DNA from: Nicotiana tabacum
Taxonomy: Eukaryota > Streptophyta > Magnoliopsida > Solanales > Solanaceae
Direction of reading: 5' to 3'
Length of the DNA stretch: 64,000 nucleotides
Assembly: GCF_000715075.1 (NCBI RefSeq)
Contig: NC_134082.1
Location: 213,020,948-213,084,947 of the forward strand
Both the position numbers and the translations under genes were made by a program. Numbering within the stretch: the stretch's first letter is position 1; each line of letters opens with the position of its first letter. The notes beneath the pieces were generated by a model. That model did not search any database. It had not been told where the DNA came from and was given only the letters and a program-made list of their open reading frames with translations. Of the stretch, positions 57,591-64,000 are shown in pieces.

Positions 57591-58317
57591 CTGCAACACT
57601 GAAGAGCAGTTTTTTGCACTTTTCCAAACACATAAAATGGTCCGATTGACCACCCGAAACTCACCCGAGGCCCCCGGGACCTCAACCAAACATGTCAACA
57701 TATCCCATAACATCATTTAAACTTTTTCCAACCTTCGGAACGCTCAAAACAACATCAAAACACCAAATTCCCATCGGATTCAAGCCTAAGAATTCAAAAA
57801 TCTTCTAAATTACGCTTTTGATAAAAACCCTAATCAAATCATGTCTGAATGACCTGAAATTTTGCTCACACATCCCAAATGACACAACGGAACTACTTCA
57901 ACTCCCAGAATTCTATTCCGACCCCTATATCAAAATCTCGCCTATCAATCGAAAAATGCCAGAAATCCAATTTCGCCAATTCAAGCCTAAATCTACTCCG
58001 GACCTCCAAAAGTCATTCTAATCACGCTCATTAGTCCAAAATCACCTCCTGAAGCTATCCGAACCATCAGAACTCACATACGATCCCTCTAACACATAAG
58101 TCAATATTTGGTTGACTTTTTCCAACTTAAGCTTGCTCAAAAGAGACTAAGTGTCTCAAACACCAAATCCTTTCTGAACCCGAGCCAATCAACCCGATCA
58201 CTCATAGAACTGATAAACAAAGCAATAAGAAGTAGAAATGGGGGAAACAGAGCGGTAAATCATGAGACGACTAGCCGGGTCGTCATATCCTCCCCCTTTT
58301 AAACAAACGTTCGTCCT

Positions 58318-61300
58318 CGAACGAGTCAAGAAACATACCTGAAGCCTCAAATAGGTGAGGATATCTGCTCCGCATCTCCTGCTTGGTCTCCCAGGTAGCC
58401 TCCTCCATGGGCCGACCTCTCCACTGCACTTTCACTGAAGCTATGTCCTTTGATCTCAACTTTCAAACTTGATGCTCCAAAAAAGCTGCTGGCTCCATAT
58501 CATAAGTCAAATCACCATCCAACTGAACCGTGCTGAAATCCAGAACATGAGACGGATTCCCAATATACTTCCGAAGCATAGAAACATGAAATACCGGATG
58601 CACACTCAACAAGCTGGGTGGTAAAGCAAGCTCATAAGCCACCTCCCCAATCCCCCGAAGCACCTCAAAAGGCCCAATGAAACGAGAACTCAATTTACCC
58701 TTCTTCCCAAACCTCATAACACCCTTCATGGGTGAAACCTTCAACAGAATTTTCTCACCAACCATGTAGGACACATCCCAAACATTCCTATCAGCATAAC
58801 TCTTTTGCCTCGACTGTGTTGTACGAAGCCTCTCACGAATTACCTTCACCTTTTCTAAAGCATCCTGAACCAACTCTGTCCCCAATAGCCTAGCCTCACC
58901 TGGCTCGAACCAACCAACTGGAGATCTACACCACCTCCCATACAAGGCCTCATATGGAGCCATCTGAATACTCGACTGGTAGTTGTTGTCATAAGCAAAC
59001 TCTGAAAGCAGTAGAAACTGATCCCATGACACTCCAAAATCAATGACACAAGCACGCAACATGTCCTCCAATATCTGAATAGTGCACTTGGACTGCACGC
59101 CCGTCTGAGGGTGAAAGGTTATGCTCAACTAAACCTGAGTACCCAACTCTCGCGGCACCGACTTCCAAAACTATGAAGTAAACTGAGTGCCCCTTATCTA
59201 AAATTATGGAAACTAGGACACCATGCAAATGAACAATCTCCCAGATATAGATCTCTGCCAACCGCTCTGAAGAATAGGTAGTACATACAGGAATGAAGTG
59301 CGCGGACTTGGTCAGCCGATCCACAATCACCCAAATGGCATCCGACTTTTTCAAAGTGCGTGAGAGCCCAACTACAAAGTTCATGGTGATCCGCTCTCAC
59401 TTCCACTCCGGAATATCCATTTGCTGAAGCAAGCCACCCGGTCTCTGATGCTCATATTTCACTTGCTGACAATTGATACACCGAGCCACAAATCCCACAA
59501 TGTCTTTCTTCATTATCCTCCACCAATAATGATGCCCTGATACATCTTTGTGGCACCCGAATGAATGGAATACCGCGAGCTATGGGCCTCCTCCAGAATC
59601 AACTCCCGAAACCCATCTACATTGAGCACACATATCCGTCCCTGCATCCTCAACACCCCATCATCACCAACGGTCACATTTCTGGCATTATCATGCTGAA
59701 CTCTGTCCTTAAGGACAAGCAAATGTGGATCATCATACTGGCGCTCTCTGATGCGATCATATAAGGAAGACCGAGAAACCACACAAGCCAATACCTGACT
59801 GGGCTCCGAAATATCTAACCTCATGAACCAATTGGCCAAGTCCTGAACATCAACTACAAGAGGTCTCTCCCCAACTGGGATATATGCCAAACTCCCCACA
59901 CTTACTGTCTTTCGGCTCAAAGCATCAGCCACCATATTGGCCTTCCCAGAAGTGTACAATATAGTGATATCATAATCCTTTAGCAACTCTAACCATCTCC
60001 GATGCCTCAAATTGAGATCCTTCTGCTTGAACAAGTGTTGGAGGCTACGATGATCAGTAAACACCTCACAAGACACACCATACAGATAATGCCTCCAAAT
60101 CTTCAACGCGTGAACTATGGTAGCCAACTCCAAATCATGAATAGGGAAGTTCTTCTCATGGGGCTTTAACTAACGAGAAGCATAAGCAATAACTCTACCC
60201 TCCTGCATCAATACACACCCAATACTAACTCTCGAAGCATCACAATACACGGTATATGAACCTAAAGCTGATGGTAAAACTAACACTGGAGCTGTGGTCA
60301 AGGCTGTCTTGAGCTTTTGAAAGCTCTCCTCACACTCATCCGACCATACAAATAAAGCACCCTTCTGAGTCAACTTGGTCAAGGGCCATGCGATAAATGA
60401 AAATCCCTAAACAAACCGGCGATAATAACCCGCCAAACCAAAAAAGTTGCGAATCTCTGTGGCTGAGGACGGTCTGGGCCAACTCTGAATCGCCTCTATC
60501 TTCTTCGGATCAACCTGAATACCCTCGTTGGATACCACATGCCTCAAGAAAGCCTAAACTAAGGCAAAACTCACACTTGGAGAATTTGCATAAAACTTCT
60601 CCTCCCTCAATCTCTGCAACACAACTCTCAAATGTTCAGCGTGCTCCTCCTAACTACGCGAATACACCAGAATATCATCAATGAAGACTATGACAAACAA
60701 GTCGAGATAAGGTCGGAGCACGATGTTCATTAAATGCATGAACGTTGTTGGGGCATTGGTCAGCCCAAAAGACATCACCAAGAACTCATAATGACCATAT
60801 CGGGTCCTGAAAGCTGTCTTAAGAATATCTGAGTCCTTGATCTTCAACTGGTGATAACCTGAACGGAGATCAATCGTGTAGAACACTCTCGCTCCCTGAA
60901 GCTAGTCGAATAAACCATCAATACGAGGCAAGGGATACTTGTTCTTAATTGTTACTTTGTTCAATTGCCTATAATCAATGCACATCATCATAGTGCTATC
61001 CTTCTTCTTCACAAATAGAACCGGTGCACCCCAAGGCGACACACTGGGCCAAATGAACCCCTTATCAAGAAGTTCCTAAAATTGCTCCTTTAACTCCTTC
61101 AAACTTCGCTGATGCCATACGATACGGCGGAATAGAAATGGGCTGAGTTTCCAGCACCAGGTCAATACCAAAATCAATATCCATGTCCGGTGGCATGACC
61201 GACAGTTCTGTAGGAAACACATCGGGAAACTCCCTTACAATTGGGACAAAATCAATATTGGGAGTCTCTGCACTGACATCCCTCATAAAGGCTAGATACG

Positions 61301-63199
61301 AAAGACAACCCTTTCCAACCATAAGTTGGGCCTTCAAAAATGAGAATACCCTACTAGAAACATAATCAATCACACCTCGCCACTCAATCCGTGGCACGCC
61401 CGGTATAGCCAATGTGACTGTCTTGGCATAAAAGTCCAGAATAGTACGACACGGAAATAGCCTATCCATTCCCAAAATGACATCGAAATCCACCATACAC
61501 AATAATAAAAGATCCACTCGAGTCTCCAAACCCCCAATAGTCAGCACATAAGACCGGTACATATGATCTACAATAACAGTATCGCCCACAGGAATAGATA
61601 CATGAACAGGTGAAACAAGAGACTCACAGGGCGTATCCAAATAACGAGCAAAGTATGATGACACATAAGAAAAGGTGAAACCGAGATAAAATAATACAGA
61701 GGCATCTCTGTGGCAGACTGAAATAATACATATAATAACCACATCGGAAGCAATAACATTGGGTCTAGCTGAAAGTGCATAGAAACGGACCTGACCGTCA
61801 CCTGATCGAGCTCCCCCTCTAGGGAGAACCCTAGCTGACTGACACACACCTCTAGTTGGCTAGGCGGTTGGTGGTGAAGTAACTAGTGCTGAAGCTGATG
61901 GCTGACTCCTTTGTTGAGATAAACCCGCAAGATGACGAGGACACTACCTCCATATATAACTGATCTCTCCATACTTATAGCAACTCCCAAGTGCCGGAGA
62001 CGGGGACTGAAGGGAACCCCTAGCACTGGAATGACTAGCAGATGCACCTGACATAGAAGAGCCCTGAACTGATGGAGCACGGGACGAACTCTGAGCTGGA
62101 AGGGTATTAAGTGATGACTGGCCCTAATGAGAACTATGAGAACCATAATCCGATGATACCCCACGATAACTTAGGCGAGCTGGCTGAGCATGCCTGAATG
62201 GACGACCTCTGTCGTGCTGAAACTGACCTCTCGAAGGAGCACCACTATAACTACCAGATCCTCGAGGCCTCTTGGCCTCCCTCTCCTCTCGCTCCTGGCG
62301 ACGAACTGACTCAATCTCACGAGCAATATCTACCACCTCCTCAAAAGTAGCACCAGTCACCCTCTCCCTGGTCATGAGAATACGAAGCTGATAAGTGAGG
62401 CCATCTACAAACCTCCTAACCCTCTCTCTATATGTCAGACCCAACCAAATCGCAAGGCAAGCTAACTCAGAGAATGTCATCTCATACTGTGTCACAATCA
62501 TCTCTCCCTGACGCAACCACTCAAACTGCTGTGCAGCTCTTCTCTGCGAGACTGCGGCACATACTTCTCCAAGGCATCTCCAGAAAACTGATAAGTAGTG
62601 AAAGTGATCCCGCTGGTCTCCAGAATACTCGCTGTATGAAGCACCCTCTGACACTCATCCAAGAAACCCTAGGCATCCTCGCCCTCTGCACCACTGCAAG
62701 TCGGAGGCTGAAGTCTATCAAACGTCTCCAACCTACGCTGCTCGTCCTCTGACATGGAATAAACTACATAGTCCTGAGCAACTGCAACCGGCTAGGCTAG
62801 ATGTGTCCCCGGTGTCTAAAGTACCTGCACGACCTGCTCAGGTGTGCGAGCGGCAGGAGTCTGAGTGCCTCCCCCAGCCTGAGAAGTAGCTACAGCTTTA
62901 GTAACTGAGACCGTCTGAGCTAGGCCAGTGCAAACTGATAGAATCTGAGCCAAGGCCTCTTGAAGACCCGAAATCAAAATAGGCACAGCTGGTGCCTGAG
63001 CTGGTGTTGTTGGATCGTCCATAATTGGGACCTAATACTGAACTGGGGTGGCTGGTGAATCTGTAGGTGTTGCCCCAGCTGCTGTGCGGGTTACACCCAT
63101 ACCCCTACCGCGACCACGACCGCGTCCTCGACCTCTAGTGGCTACGACTGGTGGTATTGATGGTCGTCCATCCTGATCGGAAGCGCGTGTCCTCCCCAT
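58318..63199 (-). pseudogene. gypsy gag-pol polyprotein, multiply broken
   Basis: Gag starts at 63199 (MGRTRASDQDG, then GRGRGRGRG). A capsid-like domain is at 62654-62124 and a degenerate zinc knuckle near 61950 (CYKYGE, second Cys lost). The protease (61847-61065) reads VLFYLGFTFSYVSS where the active-site Asp should be, so it is dead. RT (60886-60650) keeps FIDDILVYS; RNase H spans about 60382-59900 ([22 protein letters not shown]). Integrase has an HHCC-like part near 59540 and a core at 59384-59040, where MNFVVGL has Asn in place of the usual first catalytic Asp; NNYQSSIQMAPYEALYGR follows at about 58980. The end (58440-58320) is chromodomain-like (VQWRGRPMEEATWE). At least three frame changes and several stops. 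Confidence 0.88.
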
Positions 63200-63385
63200 C
63201 TGTGAGAGAATAGAATAATAGAAGTTTAGTACTCAGATCAACAAATTAGCACGACAAGACTTTTAAGAATATGAAGTTTTTCCTAAAGGTTCTGCAGCCT
63301 CTCGAGGATAAATACAGACGTCTCCGTACCGATCCGCGAGACTCTACTAAACCTGCTCATGACTCGTGAGACCTATGTAACCTAT

Positions 63386-63397
63386 GCTCTAATACCA
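63386..63397 (-). other. Primer-binding site of the gypsy element
   Basis: TGGTATTAGAGC on the minus strand, three bases inside the LTR end. It differs from the initiator tRNA-Met complement (TGGTATCAGAGC) at one base. Confidence 0.8.
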
Positions 63398-63400
63398 ACC

Positions 63401-64000
63401 TGTCACGACCCTAAACCCGGATTCGGTCGTGATGGCGCCTCTCGTGAAGACAAGGCCAGTGGGCACATTTCCAATTCACTTTTAAGTATTTAAGAAAACA
63501 CAATCAAGTCTCAAACATAATAAATATCCCAAAAAGATAATGTGAAACAATACAATTGCGGAAAATAAGTCCAACACAGCCTGACATCGGGGTGTCACCA
63601 GTCATGAGCATCTATAATACTACTACAAGTGTGACAGAGTCTACTAAACTATTTCATAACTAATACATAAGGAAATAAGATAGAGGGAGAAGCACTGGGC
63701 TGCGAATCGCCGGGCAGCTACCTAGTGAATCTTCGGAATCTGCTGGACAGCTCTCAACCCTAGCAAGCAGGACCTGATGTGCCTAAATCTGCACACGAGG
63801 TGCAAGGAGTAAAGTGAATACTCCAACTCATTGAGTAATAATAATAAATGCATATTGAGTAATAAGAAACCACGTAAAGGCACAACAACACACTATAAAG
63901 AAGCAGTAAAAGTTAGTAAAAATAGTGAAACGGTGAAAATATGTAAAGTCATTTTAGTTCAATTTAAACTTCTTTAGAATGCCTTTTTAACAGTTAAGCA
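63401..64000 (-). repeat. 5' LTR of the gypsy element, cut by the window edge
   Basis: Starts TGTCACGACCCTAAACCCGG and is colinear with 52904-53505. About 2.3 kb more should lie beyond the window. Includes the conserved GGTGTCACCAGTCATGAGCATC stretch also present in the solo LTR at 46.7 kb. Confidence 0.9.

Larger units (their letters stand above)
52904..58287 (-). mobile_element. 3' LTR of the minus-strand Ty3/gypsy element, interrupted
   Basis: Its outer end (52904, TGTCACGACCCTAAACCCG) closely matches the other LTR starting at 63401; for the first 300 bp they differ at only scattered positions. It ends at 58287 next to the polypurine tract (AAAAGGGGGAGGA on the minus strand). Removing the inserted solo LTR (54830-57271) and one 5-bp repeat leaves about 2.9 kb, comparable with the 2.8-kb solo LTR at 46677. 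Confidence 0.88.
58288..63400 (-). mobile_element. Internal region of a chromodomain-type Ty3/gypsy element
   Basis: 5.1 kb between the two LTRs: primer site (63397-63386), gag, protease, RT, RNase H, integrase, chromodomain-like end, polypurine tract. The order protease-RT-RNase H-integrase identifies Ty3/gypsy; the C-terminal chromodomain places it with the chromoviruses (Tekay/Del-like by LTR size, not certain). Confidence 0.88.

Noticed and set aside
58318..63199. Integrated plant pararetrovirus
   Set aside because: Order protease-RT-RNase H-integrase with LTRs, primer site and chromodomain-like end fits a Ty3/gypsy retrotransposon; no movement or coat protein regions seen.

Overview
The window is nuclear DNA of a flowering plant, almost certainly from the nightshade family and most probably Nicotiana. 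The evidence is AT-rich intergenic DNA, GT-AG introns, and many short retroelements ending in the TS-SINE tail (GTAAGGTCTGCGTACA... then TTG repeats), plus Ty1/copia and Ty3/gypsy relics and numerous miniature inverted-repeat elements. The species is inferred from repeat style, not proven.

Genes. Only two kinds of host gene can be supported. (1) Three tandem plus-strand copies of a lysine-histidine-transporter-like (LHT1-type) amino-acid/proton symporter lie at 4864-10028 (LHT-a), 21756-24860 (LHT-b) and 27598-31465 (LHT-c). All have eight coding exons. Exons 2 and 4-8 are identical in length in the three copies, so locus size differs mainly through inserted repeats. (2) A minus-strand bromodomain plus NET (BET/GTE-type) chromatin reader lies at 32622-37211, convergent with LHT-c. 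It has ten coding exons that join in frame into about 725 residues.

Layout. 1-1.8 kb: decayed copia leader and gag. 2-4.8 kb: upstream region of LHT-a with a truncated RTE LINE. 4.9-10 kb: LHT-a. 10-21.7 kb: an 11.7-kb spacer with a foldback element, a near-complete but dead RTE-type LINE (12.0-16.2 kb), a 960-bp foldback element, a complete miniature LTR element with 5-bp target duplication (17.8-19.0 kb) and a hAT-like element. 21.7-31.5 kb: LHT-b and LHT-c. 32.6-37.2 kb: GTE gene. 37.2-45.3 kb: two L1-type LINE fragments, a gypsy relic, and an exon-like segment and a promoter/first-exon-like segment for the minus strand. 45.6-52.9 kb: hAT-like element, a 2.8-kb solo LTR and a dead copia. 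52.9-64 kb: a dead minus-strand chromodomain-type Ty3/gypsy element whose 3' LTR carries another 2.4-kb solo LTR.

Function. The three LHT copies probably import amino acids at the plasma membrane. They share two short upstream sequence blocks that pre-date the duplication, and in two copies repeats now separate these blocks from the start codon. The GTE protein reads acetylated histones and is functionally unrelated. I did not find a clearly new biological system. The most unusual points are a predicted LHT-b first exon whose only coding content is ATG, LINE/SINE tail sharing visible inside one window, a possible spliced leader in the copia relic, and several nested insertions datable by intact target duplications.
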